Of a DNA stretch of 7,920 nt, positions 1-6,050 are shown piece by piece; position 1 is the first letter of the stretch; every line of letters begins with the position of its first letter. The notes under the pieces are model-generated. The model had not been told where the DNA came from. It made no database searches and saw only the letters and a list, made by a program, of their open reading frames with translations. The stretch comes from Actinomycetales bacterium (GTDB lineage: Bacteria; Actinomycetota; Actinomycetes; Mycobacteriales; Mycobacteriaceae), in contig DUTZ01000510.1 of the NCBI GenBank assembly GCA_012841845.1, positions 1-7,920 of the forward strand. The letters are read 5' to 3'. Position numbers and translations under genes: made by a program.

Positions 1-228
1 CGAACCGGCACCGGTGAGCGGGATGTTCGCCGATCCGACGGAGCCGAGGAGGTCGGCGGTCGAGCCGACCGGCAGCGAGCCGGCGATCTCGACGATCGTC
101 TCGGGGTCGAGGCCGAGCGAGGCGGGGTCGAGGTCGTCGCTCTGGGCCGGCGCCGGGGCGGCAGAGCCGAGGACGAGGGCGGCGGCGAGGACGCCGGCGG
201 TGGCCAGGCGGCTGCGGCGGAAGGACAT
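1..228 (-). CDS. Secreted protein of unknown function, 5' part only
   Basis: The frame is open from an ATG at 228 to the window edge, giving the first 76 residues; the C-terminal part lies outside. The N-terminus is a clear Sec signal peptide: a short basic stretch (MSFRRSR), a hydrophobic Ala/Leu/Val core (about residues 8-22) and an AxA-type cleavage site near PAPA|QSDD at about residue 29. The mature part starts acidic (SDDLDPASLGLDPETIVEIAG) and then becomes Gly/Ser-rich. I recognise no domain in what is visible. A weak Shine-Dalgarno (GGGAG) lies about 4 nt before the ATG, and a good promoter lies upstream (263-292). Export is well supported; the function is unknown. Confidence 0.75.
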   Translation of the reverse strand, partial: MSFRRSRLATAGVLAAALVLGSAAPAPAQSDDLDPASLGLDPETIVEIAGSLPVGSTADLLGSVGSANIPLTGAGS

Positions 229-258
229 GTTGCTCCCAGGGTCGGGCGGAATACCGCG

Positions 259-279
259 CAGTATGTTACTGACAGGTCA
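259..279. promoter_or_regulatory. Two abutting palindromes over the promoter, possible operator
   Basis: CAGTA-TGT-TACTG (259-271) is a perfect inverted repeat covering the -10 box of the secreted-protein promoter. TGAC-AG-GTCA (270-279) is a second perfect inverted repeat in the -35/-10 spacer. Their position suggests a binding site for a dimeric repressor. I do not recognise either as the box of a named regulator. Confidence 0.3.
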
Positions 280-292
280 CGAACCGACACAA
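263..292 (-). promoter_or_regulatory. Promoter of the secreted-protein gene
   Basis: Read on the minus strand, a -35 TTGTGT (287-292) and a -10 TAACAT (263-268) are separated by 18 nt. The inferred start of transcription near 256 gives a 5' UTR of about 28 nt before the ATG at 228. The segment is conspicuously more AT-rich than its surroundings, which fits a promoter. This is a sequence match only. Confidence 0.5.
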
Positions 293-340
293 TCCTTCAC
301 ACCCGCAGATTTCTGTTCCGCCAGGTGAGCGGCCCGGGGG

Positions 341-835
341 TCAGCCCCGCAGTGCGTCCTCCACGGCGCCTCTCAGCTTCTCCGGCTTCTGGTTGGGCCC
401 GAAGCGGGCCACCACCGTGCCGTCGCGCCCCACGAGGAACTTGGTGAAGTTCCACGTGATCCGCCCGCCCAGCAGACCGGACTTCTGGCCCTTGAGCCAG
501 CGGTACAACGGGTGCGCGCCGGCGCCGTTGACCTCGACCTTGGAGAACATCGGGAACTCCACGCCGTAGTTGCGCTCGCAGAACGCGCCGATCTGCTCGT
601 CGCTGCCCGGCTCCTGGTGCGCGAACTGGTCGCAGGGGAAGCCCAGCACCACCAGGCCGCGGTCGCGGTACTGCTCGTACAGCTCCTGCAGCCCCCGGTA
701 CTGCGGCGTGAACCCGCACTTGCTGGCGGTGTTGACCACCAGGACGACCCGGCCGGTGTACTCGGCGAGGTCCTGCTCGGCCCCGTCCAGGCGGCGGGCC
801 CGGAAATCCCCGAGGGTGGTCTGTTCCGCGGTCAT
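341..835 (-). CDS. Glutathione peroxidase family thiol peroxidase
   Basis: The 164-residue protein has the normal length for the bacterial glutathione peroxidase family and a thioredoxin fold. It reduces hydrogen and organic peroxides in the cytoplasm. The family signatures are present: NTASKCGFTPQY with the peroxidatic Cys40, GFPCDQF with Cys68, Gln74 in AHQEPG, and WNFTKF with Trp128-Asn129, which completes the Cys-Gln-Trp-Asn active-site tetrad. The active residue is cysteine, not selenocysteine. A further Cys86 (AFCERNYGVEFP) sits where thioredoxin-dependent members carry their resolving cysteine, so thioredoxin or mycothiol/mycoredoxin is a likelier reductant than glutathione in an actinobacterium (inference). 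A near-perfect Shine-Dalgarno AGGAGGT (840-846) lies 4 nt before the ATG. The gene is divergent from the membrane-protein gene at 904. Confidence 0.93.
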   Translation of the reverse strand: MTAEQTTLGDFRARRLDGAEQDLAEYTGRVVLVVNTASKCGFTPQYRGLQELYEQYRDRGLVVLGFPCDQFAHQEPGSDEQIGAFCERNYGVEFPMFSKVEVNGAGAHPLYRWLKGQKSGLLGGRITWNFTKFLVGRDGTVVARFGPNQKPEKLRGAVEDALRG

Positions 836-891
836 GTGGACCTCCTCGTCGTCGACCGTCCCGTTTTCAGGGTCTCTTCATCATGCACTCC

Positions 892-897
892 TACCCT
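892..897 (+). promoter_or_regulatory. -10 box TACCCT, leaderless-type promoter
   Basis: TACCCT ends 6 nt before the ATG at 904, so transcription would begin at or next to the start codon. No convincing -35 was found. The same geometry recurs at four other genes in this window. Confidence 0.5.
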
Positions 898-903
898 GGA
901 GCC

Positions 904-1683
904 ATGGAGGCAGAAGGAGACAGCTTCTCGGCGGAGACCCACGGGCCCGATACGGGTGAGGCCGCGCGCTGGTCCCGGCCGACCCGCCCGCTCGCCTGGG
1001 TGCTCCTGCCGGTGGCCGTCCTCATCCCGCTGGCGTCGCTCGCCCTGTGGCGCATCGCCCTTCTCACCGGGAGCCCCGCCCCACACGGGCTGTGGCACCA
1101 GGCATGGACGGCGTTCGACATCGGCGCCGAGGGCACCGTCGTGGTCTGGTACGCGGCGTCCCTGTGGCTGCTGCTCGGCCTCCTCGCGGCGTTGGCCGCC
1201 GTGCTCGCCCCACGCCACCGACTGTCCTGGTGGCTCTTCGCGGCGGTGTGCACGGTGGCCGCCGCGGACGAGGCGGCGGCCCTGCACGAGCGGATGCTCT
1301 TCCTCGGCGACCGCCTCCGCCCGTATGTGCCCTTCGACGTCCACTACTCGTGGGTGATCCCGGGGACGATCATCGCGATCGTCGTGGCCGCCCTGCTCGC
1401 CCGGCTCGTCCTGGCGCTGCGCAGGCGCGTCACGCTCACGCTGGTCGTGGCGGGCACCCTCTTCCTCCTCGGCGCACTCGTGATCGAGACGCTCACCGGG
1501 TTCGTCGAGCGGGATCACGGGGGCTTCTCGGACACGTACGTGGTGCTCACCTACGTCGAGGAGGCCTGTGAACTGGTCGGGGTCTCCCTCGCCGTGGTCG
1601 GCCTGGCGTCGATGTTCCCGACCCGCAGGGAGGGCGGGGTCCTCAGCGTCCGCTTCGACGGCTATCGCCGTCGCGCCGCGTGA
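904..1683 (+). CDS. Polytopic membrane protein of unknown function
   Basis: This gives 259 residues from the ATG at 904. The in-frame ATG at 883 would lie upstream of the likely -10 box (892-897), so I prefer the later start. An acidic soluble N-terminus (1-27) precedes about six hydrophobic segments near 28-50, 78-102, 108-126, 149-171, 176-196 and 222-238, and the tail is basic (RREGG...YRRRAA). Charged residues cluster at or inside membrane segments: Asp122-Glu123 with His128-Glu129 (ADEAAALHER), Glu195 and Glu219-Glu220/Glu223 (VEEACEL). That arrangement suggests a metal- or proton-binding intramembrane site, but I cannot assign a named family. The 3' end overlaps the convergent FAD/Rieske gene by 41 bp. 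Confidence 0.85.
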   Translation: MEAEGDSFSAETHGPDTGEAARWSRPTRPLAWVLLPVAVLIPLASLALWRIALLTGSPAPHGLWHQAWTAFDIGAEGTVVVWYAASLWLLLGLLAALAAVLAPRHRLSWWLFAAVCTVAAADEAAALHERMLFLGDRLRPYVPFDVHYSWVIPGTIIAIVVAALLARLVLALRRRVTLTLVVAGTLFLLGALVIETLTGFVERDHGGFSDTYVVLTYVEEACELVGVSLAVVGLASMFPTRREGGVLSVRFDGYRRRAA

Positions 1684-3124
1684 GATCCGAGGTCGCCGGC
1701 CCCTCGAGGAGCTCGCCGCACGGCGAGAAGCGGGACCCGTGCCACGGGCAGTCCCACGACTCCTCCACCGGGTTCCACGCCAGCGCCGCGCCCATGTGCG
1801 GGCAGACCAGGCTCACCTCGCAGGGGCGCCCGTCGGGGCCCGTCGCCCGCCCCGTCGGCAGGAGGCGGGGCCGGGGCCGGCGCACGGCAGCCTCCACGGC
1901 CGCGGCCGTGAGCTGCGCGGGCAGGTCGGCGAACATCGGCACCGCCGACCGGGCCGTACCGGAGACGGTGGGGCGGCCGAACGAGAGCTTCGAGGACCGG
2001 CCGAGCAGCCCGTCCGCGACGATCCGCGCCGCCGCCGGCGCCCCGGTGAGCCCCCACTTGCTGTAGCCGCCGGCGAAGTGGACGTGGCCCCTGCCCCACG
2101 GCAGGCGGCCCGCCCGCGGCAGCAGGGTGACGGGGTGGAAGTCCTGGGCCGACCACCCGTGGGTGGGCCGGGCGCCGGGGAAGTACTCGGCGGCGAACTC
2201 CCGGAGCGAGTCCAGCTTGGACGCGATCGGCGCGGCCGTGCCCGTGCGGTGCCCGTTGCCGCCCACCAGCAGCACCTGCCGGCCGTCGACCGTGGCGGTG
2301 CGCAGCGACCGGACCGGGCTCTCGACCGAGGCGTACATGCCCTCGGCGAGGTCGCCGTCGAAGTCGAAGGCGCACAGGTAGGAGCGCTCGGCCTCCATCG
2401 TGGCGGCGGTGATCCCGCGGTCGAGTGCCGGGCTCGCCGTGCACAGCACCACGTCCGCGGCCGTGAGCGTGCCGGCGTGCGTCCGGACCTCGACGCGCGT
2501 CGCCTCGCCGGTCCCCCGCACCCGGAGCCCGGTGACGCGGGTGGCCTCGACGAGCCGGCCCCCGGCCTCGGCAACTGCGCCCGCGAGCGCCACGAGCGCC
2601 GCCATGGGATCGAGTTGCAGCTGGTCGGGGAGTTCCACCGCGGCCCGGGCCGGGAACGGGACGTCGAGCGTCTCGCACCAGCGGGCCGGGTAGCCCAGTT
2701 CCTCGAGGGTGCGCAGCTCGGCCCAGATCGCGCCCACCCCGCGGACGCCGCGCGCGTAGGTCACGGCCCGGGGCCGCTGGGTGGCGACGCCGTGGGTGGC
2801 GCAGAAGTCGGCCCACCAGTCGAGCCCGTACCGGTTGGCCGTGGCGTACGACCGGGCCGTGTCCAGCCCGTGCCGCTTCCGGATGGTCGAGACGCGCACC
2901 CCCTGGAGCACCGAGGCCTTGGCCGTGGTGGCGCCGCTCGCCCCGGCGCCGAGGTCGCGGGATTCGAGCACCACCACCGAGCGGCCCTCCGCCGCCAGGA
3001 ACAGCGCCGTGGTCAGGCCGGTGAACCCGGCGCCCACCACCGCCACGTCGAAGCGCTGGTCGGCGGGGAAGTCGGCGGTGGGATAGGTGTGCTCGGTGTC
3101 GCGCCAGAGCGGGGTGGTGGTCAC
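1643..3124 (-). CDS. FAD-dependent oxidoreductase with C-terminal Rieske [2Fe-2S] domain
   Basis: The 493-residue cytoplasmic flavoprotein belongs to the DadA/glycine-oxidase-like (DAO) fold. The N-terminal dinucleotide-binding motif is VVGAGFTGL (about 29-37), ending in Glu54 (VVVLES), which would bind the FAD ribose. GASGATTAKAS (61-71) is the usual second FAD-contacting loop. The substrate-binding domain spans about 100-340, and the C-terminal FAD segment is HFAGGYSKWGLTGAPAAA (349-366). After a linker (about 380-425) comes a compact Rieske domain with ligands Cys441-x-His443 (CPHMG) and Cys459-x2-His462 (CPWHGSRF), all present. Electrons probably pass between flavin and cluster; the substrate is unknown. 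It starts at GTG 3124 behind GGAGAG (3129-3134). Confidence 0.9.
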   Translation of the reverse strand: MTTTPLWRDTEHTYPTADFPADQRFDVAVVGAGFTGLTTALFLAAEGRSVVVLESRDLGAGASGATTAKASVLQGVRVSTIRKRHGLDTARSYATANRYGLDWWADFCATHGVATQRPRAVTYARGVRGVGAIWAELRTLEELGYPARWCETLDVPFPARAAVELPDQLQLDPMAALVALAGAVAEAGGRLVEATRVTGLRVRGTGEATRVEVRTHAGTLTAADVVLCTASPALDRGITAATMEAERSYLCAFDFDGDLAEGMYASVESPVRSLRTATVDGRQVLLVGGNGHRTGTAAPIASKLDSLREFAAEYFPGARPTHGWSAQDFHPVTLLPRAGRLPWGRGHVHFAGGYSKWGLTGAPAAARIVADGLLGRSSKLSFGRPTVSGTARSAVPMFADLPAQLTAAAVEAAVRRPRPRLLPTGRATGPDGRPCEVSLVCPHMGAALAWNPVEESWDCPWHGSRFSPCGELLEGPATSDLTRRDGDSRRSGR

Positions 3125-3153
3125 GGGGCTCTCCGGGATCGTCGTCTCCCGCG

Positions 3154-3183
3154 AGGGTCGCGGCCGGACGGCGTCCGGTCAAC
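3154..3183 (-). promoter_or_regulatory. Promoter of the FAD/Rieske oxidoreductase gene
   Basis: On the minus strand, TTGACC (3178-3183) and GACCCT (3154-3159) are separated by 18 nt, giving a 5' UTR of roughly 22 nt that carries GGAGAG 4 nt before the GTG start. The -35 lies inside the palindrome CCGGT-CA-ACCGG (3175-3186), which could be an operator. Confidence 0.45.
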
Positions 3184-3208
3184 CGGTCGCGGGCCATCCG
3201 ACCGACCG

Positions 3209-3214
3209 TAGGGT
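3209..3214 (+). promoter_or_regulatory. -10 box TAGGGT, leaderless-type promoter
   Basis: TAGGGT is followed by 7 nt and then the ATG at 3222. No Shine-Dalgarno precedes that ATG. Both points favour a leaderless transcript for the TspO-like gene and decide the start over upstream in-frame codons. Confidence 0.5.
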
Positions 3215-3221
3215 CGCCCGC

Positions 3222-4112
3222 ATGAGTAACACAGCGGTAGAGGATCGACACCGGGAGCGGACCGACGGGTGGGCCGTGCCGATCGTCACGGTGCTGGGCG
3301 TGGTCGCCGCCATCGCCGCCGCGTTCGTCGGGAGCGGCGCCCTGGGCGGCACCCCGATCGCCGAGGCCGCGGACGGCGCTCTGTCCGCCGACGCCACGCC
3401 GGTCGCGCCCGCCGGCTCGGCGTTCGGCATCTGGAGCGTGATCTACGTCGGCCTCGCCGCCTGGGCCCTGTGGCAGTTCTCCGCCACCGCCCGGCGCTCG
3501 CCACGGCAACGGGCGCTCCGCCCGTGGGGGCTGGCCTCGGCACTACTCAACGCCGGATGGATCTGGACCGTCCAACTCGAGTGGCTCGCGGTCTCCGTGG
3601 TGGTGATCGTGGCGCTGCTGGCGGTGCTCATCCGGATCATGTACCTGCTCGGCGCCCCGACCACCGGCGGCGCCCTCGAGACCGTGATCACCGACGGCAC
3701 CTTCGGCCTCTACCTGGGCTGGGTGTGCGTGGCGACGCTGGCCAACGCGTACGCCTGGCTCTCCGCCGAGGGCGTCGGCCTCGTCACCGAGATCCCCGTC
3801 GGCGTGGTGGGTGTCGTCGTGGCCGCGGGTATCGGCGTCGCCACGGCCGTGCTCAGCCGGGGGCGCGTCGCGCCCGCGCTCGCCACCGCGTGGGGGCTGG
3901 CGTGGATCGCCGTGGGTCGCTCCGCCGGGCCGTTCGAGGCCGCGGCGCTGGTCTGGACCGCCGGGATCGGCGCCGTGGTGGTCCTGCTCGCCGCGGTGCT
4001 CACCCGCGCGCGCGGCCCGAGACCTCCGGCATCCGCAGGCCCGACGCGGCGCCCACGAACCCGAGCGCGGCGAGGAACACCAGCGCCCACTGAGCGCCCG
4101 CGAGCGCGATGA
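3222..4112 (+). CDS. TspO/MBR-like (tryptophan-rich) membrane protein
   Basis: This gives 296 residues from the ATG at 3222. A hydrophilic N-terminus (1-18) precedes a first hydrophobic segment (19-38). The stretch PVAPAGSAFGIWSVIYVGLA (60-79) resembles the conserved opening of actinobacterial tryptophan-rich TspO-related proteins (PAGxAFxIWxxIY). Further membrane segments lie near 102-120, 121-143, 159-180, 192-212, 217-233 and 236-260, with frequent Trp, as in WIWTVQLEW (113-121). TspO proteins bind tetrapyrroles and act in stress signalling, but the ligand here is unknown and the family call rests on motif resemblance. The last 35 residues are an Arg/Pro-rich, probably disordered tail encoded opposite the end of the MFS gene (113-bp overlap). 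That tail may be a by-product of a late stop codon. Confidence 0.7.
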   Translation: MSNTAVEDRHRERTDGWAVPIVTVLGVVAAIAAAFVGSGALGGTPIAEAADGALSADATPVAPAGSAFGIWSVIYVGLAAWALWQFSATARRSPRQRALRPWGLASALLNAGWIWTVQLEWLAVSVVVIVALLAVLIRIMYLLGAPTTGGALETVITDGTFGLYLGWVCVATLANAYAWLSAEGVGLVTEIPVGVVGVVVAAGIGVATAVLSRGRVAPALATAWGLAWIAVGRSAGPFEAAALVWTAGIGAVVVLLAAVLTRARGPRPPASAGPTRRPRTRARRGTPAPTERPRAR

Positions 4113-5349
4113 GCGAACTGATCCCGCCCACGACCAGCAGGATGATCCCCATCGCCGAGTTGGACACGGCGACGTAGGTGGTCCGCAGGTCGCCCTCCGC
4201 CACGTCCACGACGTAGGTCTTGCGCCCCACCCGCACGCCGGAGTGCAGCAGCGTGAGCACGAAGTAGCCGGCGACGAAGAACGCAGCGCCGGCGGCGGAG
4301 CCACCGTCGAACGCCGGGAGGGAGACGACGGCGACGATGACCACCGCGACCGCCGACGCCGCCGCGGCGGCCCACGCCATGAGCAGCCTGCTCGACCGGT
4401 CGGCGAGCCGGCCGAAGATCCGGCCCCCGAGGAGCGAGGCGATGCCGGAGGCGAGGATGAACCCACCCAGGCCGGCCAGTGCCCCGGTCCCCGCGCCCAC
4501 GGACATCGAGACGAGGAACGGCGGACTGAGGGACGACACGAGGATCAGCCCGCGCACGGTGACGAAGCGGCGGAAGGTGGCGTCCTCACGGAACAGCCGG
4601 ATCACCTCGCCGAACCAGGATCCGCCCGCCTCGTCGTCACTTCCCTCCCGGCCCTTCCCCGCCGCCGCGGCCTCCTCCCCCGGCTCGGTGACCTGCGCGT
4701 ACACCGTGGCCGAGAGCACCCACAGCAGCGCGCCGGCGGCCAGCAGGAGCGCGAGGAAACCGGGCCGCAGGTCGTCCCCGCCCAACACCCGGATACCCAG
4801 GCCCAGGGTGACGGCGACGAGGCCGGCCGCCGAGGTCGCCAGGCCGATGATCTGGCCGCGCTCGCCGGAGGGGATGGTGCGGCCCTGGACGTCCTTGGAC
4901 GCGATCGAGCACAGGCAGCGGCCGAGCGAGAACACCACGAGCGCGGCGAGGATCCCGATGCCGGCCGCGAGCCCGTGGCCGAGCGCGGCGATCGCCGCCA
5001 TCACCGCCACCGCGGCGGCCTGGACGCCGGCGCCGGCGACGAACACCCACTTGCGGTGCCGCACCCGCAACACGAGCGGGGTGAGGAAGGCCTGCGGGAG
5101 CATCGCGAGCGACTCCCGGATCGGCACGAGCAGGCCGACGAGCGCCGCAGGGACCCCGAGAGCGTGGAAGAGCCACGGCAGGACCGTGGAGGCGTTGACC
5201 GTCTGGTCGCCGGAGGACTGCAGCGTGTTGGCCGTGACGAGGCGCAGCCCGTTACGGGGGATGTCGCGCTCGACCCGCTCCGGCAGGTCGCCCGCGCGCG
5301 AGCCCTCGCGACGGACGAGGGCGGAGTAGACGGACTCGGCGGTGCTCAC
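4000..5349 (-). CDS. Major facilitator superfamily transporter
   Basis: This gives 449 residues from a GTG at 5349. The protein has a hydrophilic N-terminus (1-38) and two hydrophobic halves joined by an acidic/Gly-rich cytoplasmic loop (about 222-250). Hydrophobic segments lie near 56-76, 84-95, 101-122, 125-146, 165-186, 198-220, 264-285, 288-310, 322-346, 351-370, 393-414 and 417-437, consistent with 12 helices. Distinctive motifs are LQSSGDQTVN (43-52), LVPIRES (74-80), SLGRCLCSIASKDVQGRTIP (141-160) and GRIFGRLADRSSR (309-321), which resembles the MFS loop motif between helices. The substrate is unknown. The GTG start is preferred over longer frames because a TACCCT -10 lies 7 nt upstream. 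The gene follows the PIN toxin by 31 bp but seems to have its own promoter. Confidence 0.88.
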   Translation of the reverse strand: MSTAESVYSALVRREGSRAGDLPERVERDIPRNGLRLVTANTLQSSGDQTVNASTVLPWLFHALGVPAALVGLLVPIRESLAMLPQAFLTPLVLRVRHRKWVFVAGAGVQAAAVAVMAAIAALGHGLAAGIGILAALVVFSLGRCLCSIASKDVQGRTIPSGERGQIIGLATSAAGLVAVTLGLGIRVLGGDDLRPGFLALLLAAGALLWVLSATVYAQVTEPGEEAAAAGKGREGSDDEAGGSWFGEVIRLFREDATFRRFVTVRGLILVSSLSPPFLVSMSVGAGTGALAGLGGFILASGIASLLGGRIFGRLADRSSRLLMAWAAAAASAVAVVIVAVVSLPAFDGGSAAGAAFFVAGYFVLTLLHSGVRVGRKTYVVDVAEGDLRTTYVAVSNSAMGIILLVVGGISSLIALAGAQWALVFLAALGFVGAASGLRMPEVSGRARG

Positions 5350-5356
5350 CCTGTGG

Positions 5357-5362
5357 AGGGTA
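5357..5362 (-). promoter_or_regulatory. -10 box TACCCT, leaderless-type promoter of the MFS gene
   Basis: On the minus strand TACCCT is followed by 7 nt and the GTG start at 5349, with no Shine-Dalgarno. It lies in the 31-bp gap after the PIN toxin gene, so the transporter can be transcribed separately from the toxin-antitoxin pair. Confidence 0.5.
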
Positions 5363-5380
5363 GTCGCCGTCTCGGACACC

Positions 5381-5767
5381 TCATCCGGTCGGAAGGACCT
5401 CGACACCCCGGGCCCGCGACGCGTCGGCCAGGCGCTGGTCGAGCGTCGCGAGCGGGAGGTCGAGCGATTCCGCCGTGGCCAGGACGCAGGCGTCGGGCAT
5501 CCGCAGGCCGCTCTCCGCGCGGACCAGGGCGAGCTCGTAGGGAGGGACGGCCACCGAACCGTGGTCCACCGCGAGGTCGCAGAGGTCGGCGTCGAGGGAG
5601 GCCGCGAGGTCCGCGCTGCGGCGGGCGGGACCGACCAGCACCTCCGCACAGGTGATCGGGTGGACGACGACCCTCTGGGCGTCCCGCAGCAGAGCGAGCG
5701 CCCACGCGTGCGCGGGCTCCGAGGGCGACAGCGCCGCGATGATCACCGAGGCGTCGGCGACGATCAC
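5381..5767 (-). CDS. vapC: VapC-type PIN-domain ribonuclease toxin
   Basis: This gives 128 residues from GTG 5767; an ATG at 5776 would add three residues. The GTG is preferred because it makes the classic 4-base GTGA overlap with the upstream antitoxin stop and has GAGGA 9 nt upstream. VapC toxins are Mg2+-dependent endoribonucleases that cleave tRNA or rRNA and are neutralised by a co-expressed antitoxin. The four acidic metal ligands of the PIN fold are visible, numbered from the GTG: Asp5 (VADASVIIAAL), Glu42 (ITCAEVL), Asp92 (RMPDACVLATA) and Asp110 (LATLDQRLA). With this complement the nuclease should be active. The target RNA cannot be told from sequence. Confidence 0.87.
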   Translation of the reverse strand: MIVADASVIIAALSPSEPAHAWALALLRDAQRVVVHPITCAEVLVGPARRSADLAASLDADLCDLAVDHGSVAVPPYELALVRAESGLRMPDACVLATAESLDLPLATLDQRLADASRARGVEVLPTG

Positions 5768-5889
5768 GCGTCCCATTCCTCGCGCAGCGTCCGGAGGTAC
5801 CCGGGCTCGAAGACGTCGCCGTACCGCGCCGCCATCCGCTCCAGCTTCTGCCCGCGGACGCCGCGGACCAGCTCGTCACGCTCGTCCAA
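5764..5889 (-). CDS. Short putative antitoxin partner of the PIN toxin, possibly truncated
   Basis: This frame runs directly into the toxin gene with a 4-base stop/start overlap and ends LRTLREEWDA, a charged tail of the kind seen at antitoxin C-termini that wrap the toxin. It is bounded upstream by an in-frame TAG 33 nt before a TTG (5889), the only plausible start. That gives just 41 residues, against the usual 70-90 for VapB proteins. No N-terminal ribbon-helix-helix or AbrB DNA-binding domain is visible. The upstream DNA is the promoter region of the erm leader, so the 5' part may have been lost at a junction. It was too short to find by length alone. Whether it still neutralises the toxin is unknown. 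Confidence 0.5.
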   Translation of the reverse strand: MDERDELVRGVRGQKLERMAARYGDVFEPGYLRTLREEWDA

Positions 5890-5905
5890 CGCCGCCGCCC
5901 GGTGC

Positions 5906-5911
5906 TACTCT
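5906..5911 (+). promoter_or_regulatory. -10 box TACTCT driving the erm leader
   Basis: TACTCT ends 6 nt before the ATG of the leader peptide at 5918, so the transcript should start on or beside that ATG. No clear -35 is seen. Promoters with a weak -35 in actinobacterial resistance genes can depend on activators such as WhiB7, but no WhiB7-like AT-rich element is evident here. Confidence 0.5.
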
Positions 5912-5917
5912 CCTCCC

Positions 5918-5965
5918 ATGTTGATCACCGGCGTCGGCTCACTGCGGCTGCGTTCCAGCCGCTGA
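5918..5965 (+). CDS. Macrolide-responsive leader peptide of erm (15 aa)
   Basis: The ORF encodes MLITGVGSLRLRSSR and stops at TGA 5963-5965. It contains Arg10-Leu11-Arg12, an Arg-x-Arg (+x+) motif of the type known to stall ribosomes carrying macrolides, as in the ErmD leader (MRLR). From memory it also strongly resembles the leader of corynebacterial erm(X), which begins MLISG and contains FLRLR; that comparison needs a database check. It lies 100 nt upstream of the erm start, in the position of an attenuator peptide. It lacks a Shine-Dalgarno but has a -10 box 6 nt upstream, so it is probably read from a leaderless mRNA. The stalling codons fall exactly within the first hairpin of the leader RNA. 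Confidence 0.72.
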   Translation: MLITGVGSLRLRSSR

Positions 5966-6036
5966 GGCGGCGGACCACCTCTCACGGTCTCCCCGCCCCG
6001 GTTCCCCAGCCGGGCGGCTCTCCGGCATGCCCGGCT
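5944..6036 (+). promoter_or_regulatory. Attenuator-like leader RNA with competing hairpins
   Basis: Three stems are visible. GCGGCTG (5944-5950) pairs with CAGCCGC (5956-5962) over a 5-nt loop inside the leader peptide codons. GCCGC (5958-5962) pairs with GCGGC (5967-5971) and excludes the first. AGCCGGGC (6008-6015) pairs with GCCCGGCT (6029-6036). Alternatives cross-link them: CGGCTG (5945-5950) with CAGCCG (6007-6012), AGCCGC (5957-5962) with GCGGCT (6014-6019), and CTCCG (6020-6024) with the erm ribosome binding site CGGAG (6052-6056). No U-tract follows the stems, so control by masking and freeing the ribosome binding site is likelier than intrinsic termination. Pairings were found by eye; energies were not computed. 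Confidence 0.5.
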
Positions 6037-6050
6037 CCCCGACACCTCTC

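Noticed and set aside
336..348. GGGG-TCAG-CCCC hairpin at the glutathione peroxidase stop codon as a terminator
   Set aside because: The stem is only four to five pairs in a very GC-rich context and has no T-run, so it is within chance expectation.
1662..3509. 615-codon minus-strand frame overlapping the Rieske oxidoreductase
   Set aside because: Its product is Arg/Gly/Ala-rich with no domains, and it is a GC-rich shadow of the FAD/Rieske and TspO-like genes, both of which carry recognisable motifs.
5350..5649. Upstream 100-codon extension of the MFS frame
   Set aside because: It lies antisense-free but within the vapC coding region in another frame, has no domain content, and the GTG at 5349 has a well-placed -10 box.
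3811..5655. 614-codon plus-strand frame opposite the MFS and PIN genes
   Set aside because: The Arg/Glu/Asp/His-rich composition without motifs is typical antisense of hydrophobic GC-rich genes; the opposite strand holds the real transporter and toxin.
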